A DNA stretch of 31,552 nucleotides from Verrucomicrobiota bacterium. Its GTDB lineage: Bacteria; Chlamydiota; Chlamydiia; Chlamydiales; JAEYWL01. Positions 1 to 7,481 of this stretch are shown here, one piece after another (within the stretch, counting starts at the first letter, position 1; each line of letters begins with the position of its first letter). The DNA is taken from NCBI GenBank assembly GCA_023428915.1, contig JAEYWL010000077.1, positions 1 through 31,552 on the forward strand. The letters run 5' to 3'. Below the pieces are notes generated by a model that did no database searches, had not been told where the DNA came from, and saw nothing but the letters and a program-made list of their open reading frames with translations. Both the position numbers and the translations under genes were made by a program.

Positions 1-2
1 AC

Positions 3-1019
3 CTGACTAACCCCACCCTCGTCGGCAATCCCGCGCAGCGCATCAGCGGTATTGCCGAACTCCCCGCCGCCCTATCGCACCAAGCGGCTTTTGCCAGCAG
101 TGCAAAGTACCGCAAAGAGGCAGCAACTTCTCATGCCGGTGTCATCATCACTGACTCGCAAGACCAAACTTCACCTGAAAAAAACTGGCTAATTCACTTT
201 AACCCTTCGCTAGCCTTTCAAACACTCATCGATCTATTCTATAAAGAACAAATAGCAGAACGCACCTCATTTCAGGGAATCCATCCCGCCGCTGTAATCC
301 ATCCCACTGCAGTTATCGGTGAAAACGCCGCCATTGGCCCCAATGCCGTAATTGAAAAAGGGGCCCATATTGGAAAAGACACCTATATTGGGCCAGGAAC
401 CTATGTGGGCATTGCCGTAAAAATTGGAGAAGGATGCCTCATTTATCCCAATTGTACCATTCGCGAATACTGCGAACTAGGCGCGCGCGTCATTCTTCAA
501 CCGGGTGCAGTGATCGGTTCATGCGGCTTTGGCTATATCATGGATAAAAAAGGGCAGCACTGCAAACTGCAGCAAGTAGGCAATGTAGTCTTGGAAGATG
601 ATGTCGAAATTGGGGCTAACACCACTATCGATCGCGCACGCTACGCGACCACGCGCATTAAGCGCGGCACTAAAATTGACAACCTCGTGCAAATCGCCCA
701 CAATGCCTCCATCGGCCAAGACAATATTATTGTCGCACAGACAGGCATTGCAGGCTCAACTGAAACCGGCCGGCATGTTATGATTGGCGGCCAAGTAGCT
801 GTAGATGGCCATCTTACCATCGGCGATGGCGTAATGCTATCGGCCCGCTCAGGAGTCAGCAAGTCCTTGCGCAAAGCCGGCAAATATGGCGGCGCCCCCT
901 GCTTTGAGCTGGAAGAATTTAACCGCAACACCGTGCACCTGCGCAATATCGAGAAATATATCGCCCGCATTGCCGACCTGGAAAAGCGCCTGGACGCCCT
1001 CGAAAACCCCGCAAAATAA
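3..1019 (+). CDS. lpxD: UDP-3-O-acylglucosamine N-acyltransferase (LpxD), 5' end cut by the window
   Basis: LpxD transfers an acyl chain to the 2-amino group of UDP-3-O-acylglucosamine in the cytoplasm, the third step of lipid A synthesis. The frame is open from base 3, upstream of the first visible ATG at 405, and its first ~95 codons match the LpxD N-terminal uridine-binding domain (GIAELPAA, then YRKEAATSHAGVIIT). From about base 280 the protein becomes a left-handed beta-helix of hexapeptide repeats (AVIGENAAIGPNAVIEKGA and onward). The catalytic histidine is visible in QIAHNASIG (His codon 699-701), and the family's conserved GHLTIGDGVMLSARSGV stretch follows. The end is helical (LEELEK-like), as usual for LpxD. 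The gene ends at TAA before a repeat-rich gap. The start lies outside the window, so an internal ATG start at 405 is rejected. The next plus-strand gene is more than 11 kb away, so no operon partner is seen downstream. Confidence 0.95.
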   Translation: MTNPTLVGNPAQRISGIAELPAALSHQAAFASSAKYRKEAATSHAGVIITDSQDQTSPEKNWLIHFNPSLAFQTLIDLFYKEQIAERTSFQGIHPAAVIHPTAVIGENAAIGPNAVIEKGAHIGKDTYIGPGTYVGIAVKIGEGCLIYPNCTIREYCELGARVILQPGAVIGSCGFGYIMDKKGQHCKLQQVGNVVLEDDVEIGANTTIDRARYATTRIKRGTKIDNLVQIAHNASIGQDNIIVAQTGIAGSTETGRHVMIGGQVAVDGHLTIGDGVMLSARSGVSKSLRKAGKYGGAPCFELEEFNRNTVHLRNIEKYIARIADLEKRLDALENPAK

Positions 1020-1049
1020 TTCGGAATGCCGGCGACTCGTCGGACATAA

Positions 1050-1478
1050 TTTCGTGCCCGCGCCCGCGTGCGCATAGTTTTACCCATATCTTTTCCTTGT
1101 CCGTAACTTAAGGTTTTATAACAGTATTTTCGAGAGTATTTTTTAGAATATGTTCTTACACATTTGGAGTACTGCGACTCGTCGCAGCTTTCTCCATGTT
1201 CGACTTGTCGAACATAAAAAAGCCCTGTTAAATCCCTATTCTGAAGTGTTTGACAAGTCAAACACTACTAAAGCGGTGACGAGTCACCGCACTCCAAATC
1301 GATTTTCTTAAGTTGATGACATTGGGTTAACACTTACGGATACTTACTACACCACATTCACGGCTTTGTTTTCTTTGCTTTTAAGAGCAAGTTTGTGATT
1401 TGGACAAGGGTATGGGCACGGGTAAAGGCAAGGAAAAGATGCGGGTAAAACTATGCGCACGCAGGCACGAGCACGAAA
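1050..1478. repeat. outer inverted repeat flanking a palindrome cassette
   Basis: Bases 1050-1102 and the reverse complement of 1428-1478 match over about 52 positions with roughly five differences. Both share the cores GCGTGCGCATAGTTTTACCC and ATCTTTTCCTTG. The arms enclose the separate palindrome cassette at 1162-1299. Just inside the right arm is a G-rich run of GGGTAT/GGGCAC/GGGTAAA units, and a similar short run (GGGCACGGGCAAGG) recurs near 16118. No ORF in the 1020-1569 gap has convincing coding character. The most economical reading is one non-autonomous repeat inserted into another, but no target-site duplication was identified. Confidence 0.7.
1162..1299. repeat. MITE/REP-like palindrome cassette, copy A
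   Basis: A 138-base element has inverted ends ATTTGGAGT...ACTCCAAAT. It contains four short perfect or near-perfect palindromes, each centred on GAC-NN-GTC: CTGCGACTCGTCGCAG, ATGTTCGACTTGTCGAACAT, AGTGTTTGACAAGTCAAACA (plus CT) and GCGGTGACGAGTCACCGC. A second copy with the same ends and order lies at 7324-7463. A stray CGACTCGTCG at 1033-1042 may be a fragment of another copy. No coding capacity is visible. The structure suggests a REP/REPIN or MITE family mobilised in trans. Confidence 0.8.
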
Positions 1479-1503
1479 CAGGTGCGACACAATCAAACAG
1501 AGA

Positions 1504-1530
1504 GAAAGCTGCGGCTTTGCCGCAGCTTTC
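1504..1530. terminator. stem-loop between lpxD side and the 1570 gene
   Basis: An 11-base perfect stem (GAAAGCTGCGG / CCGCAGCTTTC) has a 5-base loop. It sits 40 bases past the stop of the minus-strand gene at 1570. It lacks a clear T-run on either strand, so termination is inferred from position only. The arm sequence CGCAGCTTTCT also occurs in the repeat at 1162-1299, so it may be a repeat fragment instead. Confidence 0.45.
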
Positions 1531-1569
1531 TTCAAATTGCATTATTAGTATTATTACGAATTGCTAGTA

Positions 1570-2427
1570 TTAGCTTTGATTAACTTGTGGTTTCATTCTG
1601 TTAATTTGATCAATCAGAGCATGAATATTCGATAAGATATCACTGTTGAAACCTTTAGAGTAGTTGACACCGGCGCGAATGGCTAAACCAATAGCACCAG
1701 CTAAAGCTAAAGACAATCCCAATGGTACTGCCAATACGATCGCATTAAGTTCTGCAAAAAAGGCGCCCACTGCTGCTAAAGCTAAGCCGCCGGCTAAAAT
1801 GCCTTTGAAAATCACGCTGTGTTGAGAAGATTTGCGCATTTCTTTAAATACATCTTTAGCTGTATCAAAGACCGTAATTTCTTGTTCGTTAAGCCCGATT
1901 TTTCCTTCTTGCTTGAGACTCTCTCCTCTCTTTAGTATTCTGTCACAAGTTTTAATACCTTTGCTGCAATTCTCAATATGGCCTTGCTCAGTACCAAAAA
2001 CAAAAAAACCTGCAACAGTACAAGCGGCCAAAAAAATACCAAGGGCAATGCGGCTTTGATCACTGGAGCGGCTATTACCATGATTATTGTAAGTCACCCG
2101 ATTGCCAATATTGACACTATTATCAACTGAAAAAAAATTTAACTTGAACTTACTGGCGCCATCCCAAGGATTTACAGCTCCAAACCAACTTTTAGGGTTG
2201 TACTTTTCTTCTGCCAAGATCAAGGTGTGCCGCACAGAATCAAGAGCCCCGCAAACAGCTTCATGGAAACCTGGATCGCGCTGCGGACCCCAATGAAAAA
2301 AACCAGAAGATTGCGGGCTTTGCTGCTGAACCGGTGCTTGTTGTTGGAAAGCTGGAGTCTTGACGGGAACTGGATTTACGGGAGGATGCTGTGTATTTGC
2401 TGTTGGATAAATACCTGCGGCTTGCAT
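1570..2427 (-). CDS. hypothetical membrane protein with bilobed hydrophobic region (Inc-like), paralog 1
   Basis: 285 residues, family not recognised. Residues 10-45 are rich in Pro and Gln. A conserved soluble block contains FSVDNSVNIGNRVTYNN (99-115). One hydrophobic segment (127-145) is followed by a charged stretch with several Cys. Two closely spaced hydrophobic helices (206-226 and 229-250, rich in Ala, Gly and Leu) come next, with a short amphipathic tail. The adjacent gene at 2564-3340 is clearly a paralog along its whole length. A pair of helices with a tight turn is the typical shape of chlamydial inclusion-membrane (Inc) proteins, so a role at the inclusion membrane is possible; this is inference from topology only. 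The start is supported by AGGAG six bases before the ATG. The 136-base gap and a terminator-like hairpin separate it from its paralog, so each gene may have its own promoter. Confidence 0.75.
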   Translation of the reverse strand: MQAAGIYPTANTQHPPVNPVPVKTPAFQQQAPVQQQSPQSSGFFHWGPQRDPGFHEAVCGALDSVRHTLILAEEKYNPKSWFGAVNPWDGASKFKLNFFSVDNSVNIGNRVTYNNHGNSRSSDQSRIALGIFLAACTVAGFFVFGTEQGHIENCSKGIKTCDRILKRGESLKQEGKIGLNEQEITVFDTAKDVFKEMRKSSQHSVIFKGILAGGLALAAVGAFFAELNAIVLAVPLGLSLALAGAIGLAIRAGVNYSKGFNSDILSNIHALIDQINRMKPQVNQS

Positions 2428-2527
2428 GATGAACTCCTATTATAAGGTTTTTATTTTCTTTGACCCTACAATAGGAGTAACTAGTTAACGCTTGGTAAAC
2501 CGAATGTTAATTTTTCATAAATTTGAT

Positions 2528-2553
2528 AAAAAAAGCGAGGCATTCGCCTCGCT
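2528..2553 (-). terminator. rho-independent terminator of the 2564 gene
   Basis: Read on the minus strand, an AGCGAGGC / GCCTCGCT stem of 8 pairs with a short loop is followed directly by a run of seven T. It begins 10 bases after the stop codon of the minus-strand gene at 2564-3340. Confidence 0.85.
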
Positions 2554-2563
2554 AAGCGTGCAA

Positions 2564-3340
2564 TCAACCAATACGCGGTTTGATCGCATTAATTTGCTGC
2601 AGCAACGATTGAATTTCAGAACGCATATCAGCATTATGCCCTTTAGCATAATTCACACCAGCACGAACCGCCAAACCAATCGCACCAGCTAAAGCTAGCG
2701 AAAGGCCAACAGGCAGTGCTACTACAACAGCATTAAGATGGGCAAAGAAAGCGCCGACAGCTGCTAAAGCTAGGCCGCCAACTACTAATCCTTTAAAAAT
2801 CAAGCTCTGCCTGGAAGAAGAACGCATGGCTTTGAAGGCATCCTTAGCAGCCTCAGCAATAGTATGCTCAGTCGTCGATAAATCGCTTCTATTAAGCATA
2901 CTATCAGCAAGGCGAATCCCCTTATTGCAGTTTTCAAGATGGCCGAGCTCGACACCTAAAAAGATAGATCCAATGACAGCAAAAGTGCTGAGGACAAGGC
3001 CTAAGAGGAATTTGCTTTCATTTCTTTCATTACCATTATAGTTTACTCGGTTGCCAATATTGATGCTGTTATCCACTGAGAAAATGTTAAAACTATATTT
3101 GCAACACCCATGCCAAGGATTTAAACGCTGCCCCCAAGATTTTCCAGAGTTATCATAGTGTTCATTTACTTTTATAAGTGTGTCTCGAATACCATCTATT
3201 TTATTACCAATTTGCTGAGTTGCACAGCCAGGCCTCCAGTAAAATGGGGTTGTGCCCTGTTGTTGCTGAGCTGGCGTATTTGGTTGAAAGAAAGGCGGCG
3301 GGGATACTTGCTGTTGAAAGTTAAGTGTGGCACCGAACAT
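2564..3340 (-). CDS. hypothetical membrane protein with bilobed hydrophobic region (Inc-like), paralog 2
   Basis: 258 residues, a full-length paralog of the protein at 1570-2427. It has a Pro/Gln-rich N-terminus (8-32), the block FSVDNSINIGNRVNYN (87-102), a hydrophobic segment (110-131), the motif LGHLENCNKGIR (132-143) and a hydrophobic helix pair (179-200, 203-225) that is almost identical to the neighbour. The C-terminal helix ends in KPRIG where the paralog ends in KPQVNQS. The most conserved part is the helix pair; the N-terminus and the loop after the first hydrophobic segment diverge. The start ATG has AGGAG eight bases upstream, and both paralogs share the sequence TATAATAGGAG there. 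No enzymatic motif is visible. An Inc-type membrane role is inferred from topology. Confidence 0.75.
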   Translation of the reverse strand: MFGATLNFQQQVSPPPFFQPNTPAQQQQGTTPFYWRPGCATQQIGNKIDGIRDTLIKVNEHYDNSGKSWGQRLNPWHGCCKYSFNIFSVDNSINIGNRVNYNGNERNESKFLLGLVLSTFAVIGSIFLGVELGHLENCNKGIRLADSMLNRSDLSTTEHTIAEAAKDAFKAMRSSSRQSLIFKGLVVGGLALAAVGAFFAHLNAVVVALPVGLSLALAGAIGLAVRAGVNYAKGHNADMRSEIQSLLQQINAIKPRIG

Positions 3341-3471
3341 TTTATAATCTCCTATTATATTATTGTTTAATTACGCAAAAATAGTAACAACAGGTAATTA
3401 ACAGGAGTTAAATAGAGTGTTAAAGTTCTATAAAAATAAAGGCCTTACCAAAAAAAACAAGCGTCAAAGAA

Positions 3472-3510
3472 AAAGGCAAAGGCGAAAAATTTAAATCCGC
3501 CTTTGCCTTT
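3472..3510 (-). terminator. stem-loop terminator after the 3527 gene
   Basis: A 13-base perfect stem (AAAGGCAAAGGCG / CGCCTTTGCCTTT) has a 13-base AT-rich loop. On the minus strand the second arm runs into TTTTTCTTTG. It lies 16 bases past the stop of the minus-strand gene at 3527 and probably ends the whole pdhABC-containing transcript. Confidence 0.75.
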
Positions 3511-3526
3511 AACCTAGATTAATTAT

Positions 3527-3847
3527 TTATCTCCAGTGGCCGGGAATCCAGACCCAACCGTGGGGGCGGTTTACCCAATGACCCGGCACCCATTCTGCAG
3601 CGGGGTGCGGAGGATTAACCCAGTGGCCCCTAATCCAAACCCACCCTCCTTGCCAAGACCAGTGCCCAGGACGCCAGACCCAGTTTGGCCCAGGGTCGGG
3701 ACGCTCAGTAATCACCTCTTTTACTTCAGCTGGAGGAGCATTAGGCGCCACTATATAGGTTTCTTTCACAACTTCTTCACAAAATAGCGCTTGCACAGGC
3801 AGGCAGCTGCCAGTTGCAAGAATGCAGGCAAATAGAATCTTTTTCAT
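3527..3847 (-). CDS. small exported WxxGHW (YXWGXW-type) repeat protein
   Basis: 106 residues. The N-terminus is a classic Sec signal (MKK, then a hydrophobic stretch, likely cleavage after VQA at residue 20). The mature part carries four copies of a W-x-x-G-H-W box (VWRPGHW 57-63, VWIRGHW 70-76, EWVPGHW 85-91, VWIPGHW 99-105) separated by Pro- and His-rich linkers. This is the pattern of the YXWGXW repeat family, small exported proteins of unknown function found in many Gram-negative bacteria. A cell-envelope location is inferred from the signal. The start has AAGGG five bases upstream. It begins only 24 bases after the pdhC stop with no terminator between them, so it is probably co-transcribed with the pyruvate dehydrogenase genes, though no functional link is known. 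Confidence 0.85.
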   Translation of the reverse strand: MKKILFACILATGSCLPVQALFCEEVVKETYIVAPNAPPAEVKEVITERPDPGPNWVWRPGHWSWQGGWVWIRGHWVNPPHPAAEWVPGHWVNRPHGWVWIPGHWR

Positions 3848-3871
3848 AAATACCCTTTAGTTGAGTTTCAT

Positions 3872-5185
3872 TTATAAAAGCAATAAAGCCGGACTTTCTA
3901 AATACTGCTTAAGTGTTTTTAAAAATTCAGCGCCAGCTACGCCATCGATTACCCGATGGTCAGCTGATAGTGTTAGGCGCATCACGTTGCCGGGAACAAT
4001 CCGGCCTTTTTTCACTACCGGTTTTTCCTGAATGCCGCTTACAGCCAGTATGGCTGCTTGCGGCGGATTGATAATGGCCATAAAGTCATCTACGCCATAC
4101 ATCCCTAAATTGGAAATAGTAAAAGAGCCTCCCTTAAACTCATGAAGATCCAACTTTCCCTCTTTAGCGCGTTTTGCCAACTGCCGAATTTCCACCGAAA
4201 TTTCAAGAATGGACTTATAATCAGCATAACGAATGATAGGAGTTATAAGACCTTCCGGCAGGCTGACAGCTATAGAAATGTCGACGGTTTTAAAATGCAC
4301 TAAAGAGTTAGACGTGCTGTTAAAACCGCTATTGACATTAGGATGCTTCACCAATGCTAAGGCCGCCGCTCTTGTAACCATGTCATTATATGTAATTTTC
4401 ACTTGCCCATGGCTAAGCTGTTCGCGCAGGCTGAGTATATTGTCAGCATCAATCTCCATGCTGACATAAAAATGGGGGATAAAAGTTTTAGCTTCTTGGA
4501 GCCTTTGGCCAATCACTTTGCGCATCTGGCTTTGGGCCTCTTCTTCATAAAAACCTGGCGGATACTGCGGCTGCCCTCTGCTGCCTAAAGCCGCTTTTGG
4601 CTGAGCCTGTTCGAGGTCGCGCTTCATAATGCGCCCATTGGGCCCAGAACCTTTTACACTGCTTAGATCCACCCCTTTTTCTTCCGCCAGCTTGCGCGCT
4701 AACGGAGAAGCAAGTACACGCCCTGTTCCGGAAGCAGGTGGGGCAAACGAGGGAATTGCTGTCTGCAATGGGGGCTCGGGTACAAAAGCCGGCTGGCTTA
4801 GACCTTCTTTTCTAGCCGGTTTAGGGGCTGCCGGCTTTTCCGACGGCTTAGCTTCTTTTTCAAGTTTTTCTTCATCGCCAGATTGTTGAGGTTCAAAAGA
4901 AGCTGCTGTTTCCCCTTCAGGTGTGTAGCCTTCAATGCTTTCATCTTGCTGTTCGGTCAAAATGGCAATTGCCTGATTCACCTGGGCTTCCTGTCCCTCA
5001 GGAACCAGTATTTTACGCACCCAGCCGCTATCTAAGGCATTGTATTCAACGGTTGCTTTGTCGGTAGCGACTTCGATAATCAACTCGCCTGCTTCAACAT
5101 GCTCGCCCTCTTTTTTGTGCCATTTGGCAATTGCACCGGTTTCCATGGTAGGGGACATTTTAGGCATGGTCAAAGTAAAGGGCAT
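3872..5185 (-). CDS. pdhC: pyruvate dehydrogenase E2, dihydrolipoamide acetyltransferase
   Basis: E2 passes the acetyl group from the lipoyl arm to CoA and forms the core of the cytoplasmic pyruvate dehydrogenase complex. From the chosen ATG the protein has 437 residues. They comprise a lipoyl domain (1-78) with the lipoylated lysine in TDKAT (K43), a Pro/Glu/Lys-rich linker, a peripheral-subunit-binding domain (about 156-190, ASPLARKLAEEKGVDL...GPNGRIMKRDL) and a catalytic domain (about 215-437) with the active-site DHRVIDG (H410, D414). There is one lipoyl domain only. A longer frame is open to 5338, but its extra 51 residues do not look like E2 and lie inside pdhB. The ATG at 5185 fits the family start MPFTLTMPKMS and has GAGG upstream. 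The gene follows pdhB by 14 bases. No E3 (lipoamide dehydrogenase) gene is in the window. Confidence 0.96.
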   Translation of the reverse strand: MPFTLTMPKMSPTMETGAIAKWHKKEGEHVEAGELIIEVATDKATVEYNALDSGWVRKILVPEGQEAQVNQAIAILTEQQDESIEGYTPEGETAASFEPQQSGDEEKLEKEAKPSEKPAAPKPARKEGLSQPAFVPEPPLQTAIPSFAPPASGTGRVLASPLARKLAEEKGVDLSSVKGSGPNGRIMKRDLEQAQPKAALGSRGQPQYPPGFYEEEAQSQMRKVIGQRLQEAKTFIPHFYVSMEIDADNILSLREQLSHGQVKITYNDMVTRAAALALVKHPNVNSGFNSTSNSLVHFKTVDISIAVSLPEGLITPIIRYADYKSILEISVEIRQLAKRAKEGKLDLHEFKGGSFTISNLGMYGVDDFMAIINPPQAAILAVSGIQEKPVVKKGRIVPGNVMRLTLSADHRVIDGVAGAEFLKTLKQYLESPALLLL

Positions 5186-5199
5186 GGCAACCTCAACAA

Positions 5200-6192
5200 T
5201 TAGGAACGTGTTCTTACTACCGCATCGACAATTCTTTTTACCGTGGGCATGGTCTCTTTTTCTAAAGGCTTGGAATAGGGCATGGGCGTATCGCGCTGGC
5301 AGACTCTTGCAATAGGCGCATCGAGATATTCGAAGCAATGTTCCATGATTTCAAAGCCCACTTCTGCGCAAATACCGCTAAAATAATGTCCTTCTTCCAC
5401 AAGTACGCAATAATTGGTTTTTTTCACTGAAGTTGCAACTGCGGCAATATCCAAGGGACGGATGGTGCGTAAATCGATAAGCTCGGCTTTGATCCCTTTT
5501 TTAGCGAGTTCTGCAACCGCGTCTTTGCACAGGTTGACCATGCGGCTATGGGATACTATAGTGATATCGCTGCCCTCTTGAACCACGTGGGCTTTGCCAA
5601 TCGGTATAAGGTATTCCTCTACGGGAATTTCCATCTTGTCGCCATAAGAGAGTTCCGACTCCAAAAACAATACCGGGTTGTTATTCCGAATGGAAGATTT
5701 TAAGAGCCCCTTGGCATCATAAGCATTGCTTGGAGCGACTATAATCAATCCCGGTAAATTGCCATATAGGGCCTCCACGCAATGGGAATGCTGGCTAGAC
5801 ACTTGGGCTGCAGCACCATTGGGGCCTCTAAAAACAATAGGCACTGAAAAGCGGCCGCCCGACATATAGAACATTTTAGCTGCATTGGAAATGATCGGAT
5901 CGGCAGCTACAAAGGAAAAGTTAAAGCTCATAAACTCCACAACAGGCCTAAGCCCTGTCATAGCAGCACCTATAGCCAGGCCGGTAAATCCATTTTCGGA
6001 AATAGGAGTATCGATGACCCGTTTCGGCCCCCATTTATCAAGCATCCCTTTTGTTACTTTGTAGGCGCCATTGTACTCCGCTACCTCTTCCCCCATAATG
6101 AACACGCGGGCATCGCGCGTCATCTCTTCATCCAAGGCTTGGCGGATCGCCTCGCGCAGTTCAACGGTTTGCATTTGCGGTTCAGTCGGCAT
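5200..6192 (-). CDS. pdhB: pyruvate dehydrogenase E1 component, beta subunit
   Basis: With the alpha subunit this forms the thiamine-diphosphate E1 enzyme that decarboxylates pyruvate and acetylates the lipoyl arm of E2. The 330 residues match the usual length of the family. Visible landmarks are the N-terminal VELREAIRQALDEEM, the cofactor-activating glutamate in DTPISENGFTG (E66), the segment SSQHSHCVEALYGNLPGL with active-site-region histidines (135-137), and the C-terminal transketolase domain containing DLRTIRPLD and EEGHYFSGICAEV. Its ATG overlaps the end of pdhA by 11 bases, which suggests translational coupling. It lies between pdhA and pdhC in the standard order. Confidence 0.96.
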   Translation of the reverse strand: MPTEPQMQTVELREAIRQALDEEMTRDARVFIMGEEVAEYNGAYKVTKGMLDKWGPKRVIDTPISENGFTGLAIGAAMTGLRPVVEFMSFNFSFVAADPIISNAAKMFYMSGGRFSVPIVFRGPNGAAAQVSSQHSHCVEALYGNLPGLIIVAPSNAYDAKGLLKSSIRNNNPVLFLESELSYGDKMEIPVEEYLIPIGKAHVVQEGSDITIVSHSRMVNLCKDAVAELAKKGIKAELIDLRTIRPLDIAAVATSVKKTNYCVLVEEGHYFSGICAEVGFEIMEHCFEYLDAPIARVCQRDTPMPYSKPLEKETMPTVKRIVDAVVRTRS

Positions 6193-7213
6193 AGACGCCC
6201 TCTTCTAATGTGATCGGATCAGGCCAGGGGCTCTCATCGGCATGTTTCATGGCTGCTACAACAATTTCTTTTTGCTGTTTATCCAGCTCTTTAAATTGTT
6301 CTTCAGTAAGCACGCCTGCTTCCATTAATGCATGTTGCAGCAGGATAATCGGGTCGCGCTGCATGCTTTCTTTTAATTGTTCTTTAGTGCGGTAAAGGCC
6401 GGGGTCGGAAACAGAATGGCCTTTGAAACGCTCTGTGACAGCTTCCACTAATACGGGACGGCTTGTGCTATACACCTCTTCAGCAATAGCCTTGAAACCT
6501 GCATAGCAGTTGAAGAAGTCCATGCCGTCAAGGGTGTATCCCTTCATTTTATAACTGGGGGCAATATCCTCTGCCAGCCTTTCAGCGGCCAAGGCCCGCT
6601 TGACAGCGGTCCCCATTCCCCATTGGTTATTTTCAATAACAATGATGCAAGGAAGGCTCCATAGCGAGGCTAAGTTAAGGGCCTCGTGAAAAGCGCCTTG
6701 AGCAACTGCACCATCCCCTAAGAAGCAGATAGCCAGTTCGTTTTTTTTGCTTTGGTATTTACAAGTGAAGGCAGCCCCCATTGCTATGGGTACCTGATCG
6801 CCGACAATGCCAAAGCCCCCTAACAGCCTTTCGGTAAAAAAGTGCATGGACCCGCCGCGGCCTTTGGCGTTCCCATTTTCCCGCCCATATAATTCTGCCA
6901 TTAATTCATTGGGAGTAGCGCCTAAAAGCAAAGCCAGGGCATGGCAGCGATAAGAGGTGATGTACCAATTATTTGGGCCCAATACCTGGTAAGCAGCTGT
7001 TTGAATAGCCTCTTGTCCAATATAAGCGTGAAAAAAGCCGCCTACTTTACCCTGCTGATACGCAGATTCGGCACGGATTTCAAAGTTGCGGATCAACAGC
7101 ATGCGCTTTAGATTCTCAAGCAATTTTTCCTGGCCTAAGGACTGGAGCACTTGCTTGGCATCGCTGGAAAAAAAGTTGGGCGGCCGTTTAGCCTGAGAAT
7201 CAGAAAAACTCAT
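6182..7213 (-). CDS. pdhA: pyruvate dehydrogenase E1 component, alpha subunit
   Basis: This is the alpha chain of the heterotetrameric E1 of pyruvate dehydrogenase. 343 residues. The thiamine-diphosphate/Mg motif is present as GDGAVAQG (166-173) running to IENNQ (193-197). The N-terminal FFHAYIGQEAIQTAAYQVL (60-78) and the substrate loop RFKGHSVSDPGLYRTKEQ are also typical. The C-terminus is acidic. It is the first gene of a three-gene operon. A TGCTAGAAT extended -10-like element lies about 22 bases before the ATG, whereas the ribosome-binding site is weak (GAG-like). The short N-terminal extension MSFSDSQAKRPPNFFSSDAK is not part of the conserved domain, so a start a little downstream cannot be excluded. 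Confidence 0.95.
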   Translation of the reverse strand: MSFSDSQAKRPPNFFSSDAKQVLQSLGQEKLLENLKRMLLIRNFEIRAESAYQQGKVGGFFHAYIGQEAIQTAAYQVLGPNNWYITSYRCHALALLLGATPNELMAELYGRENGNAKGRGGSMHFFTERLLGGFGIVGDQVPIAMGAAFTCKYQSKKNELAICFLGDGAVAQGAFHEALNLASLWSLPCIIVIENNQWGMGTAVKRALAAERLAEDIAPSYKMKGYTLDGMDFFNCYAGFKAIAEEVYSTSRPVLVEAVTERFKGHSVSDPGLYRTKEQLKESMQRDPIILLQHALMEAGVLTEEQFKELDKQQKEIVVAAMKHADESPWPDPITLEEGVYAD

Positions 7214-7234
7214 ATATATCTCATATTTATTTGC

Positions 7235-7240
7235 ATTCTA
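7235..7240 (-). promoter_or_regulatory. pdhA: possible extended -10 element of the pdh operon
   Basis: On the minus strand the sequence TGC-TAGAAT lies about 22 bases before the pdhA ATG. The TGN extension and TAGAAT hexamer fit a sigma-70/66 extended -10. No good -35 hexamer is seen at the expected distance, so this rests on the hexamer and its position only. Confidence 0.3.
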
Positions 7241-7323
7241 GCAGAAGGAAAGAGATTTTGAGAAGGGAGATCGAACAGAAAAACCCTCTAAAAAATCGCC
7301 CGTATTTCGCAGCATATTAGGTA

Positions 7324-7463
7324 ATTTGGAGTGCTGCGACTTTGTCGCTGCTTTTGCCGGGTTCGACTCGTCGAACCCTTCAGACTAAAATTTAGAAGCA
7401 GTTATTATATGTTCGGCGAGTCGAACATGAGTTAAGCGGCGACAAAGTCGCCGCACTCCAAAT
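7324..7463. repeat. MITE/REP-like palindrome cassette, copy B
   Basis: A 140-base element has the same inverted ends (ATTTGGAGT / ACTCCAAAT) and the same four-palindrome order as the copy at 1162-1299. The palindromes are GCGACTTTGTCGC, GGTTCGACTCGTCGAACC, an imperfect TGTTCGGCGAGTCGAACA and GCGGCGACAAAGTCGCCGC. The palindrome sequences differ between copies while their symmetry is kept, which indicates compensatory change. It lies between the 5' end of pdhA and the 3' end of the next minus-strand gene (stop at 7482), where it could also act as a terminator. Confidence 0.8.
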
Positions 7464-7481
7464 ATTTTCTAAAAGATATAG

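Noticed and set aside
641..1261. A 206-residue minus-strand frame overlapping the end of lpxD
   Set aside because: It is antisense to lpxD and continues into repeat sequence; its product has no domain-like character.
1347..1535. A 62-residue minus-strand frame in the repeat region
   Set aside because: It is formed by the G-rich run and repeat arm (Pro/Cys/Tyr repeats); no ribosome-binding site.
5186..5338. Longer pdhC frame with 51 extra N-terminal residues
   Set aside because: The extra residues lie within pdhB and do not match E2; the lipoyl domain begins at the ATG at 5185, which has a ribosome-binding site.
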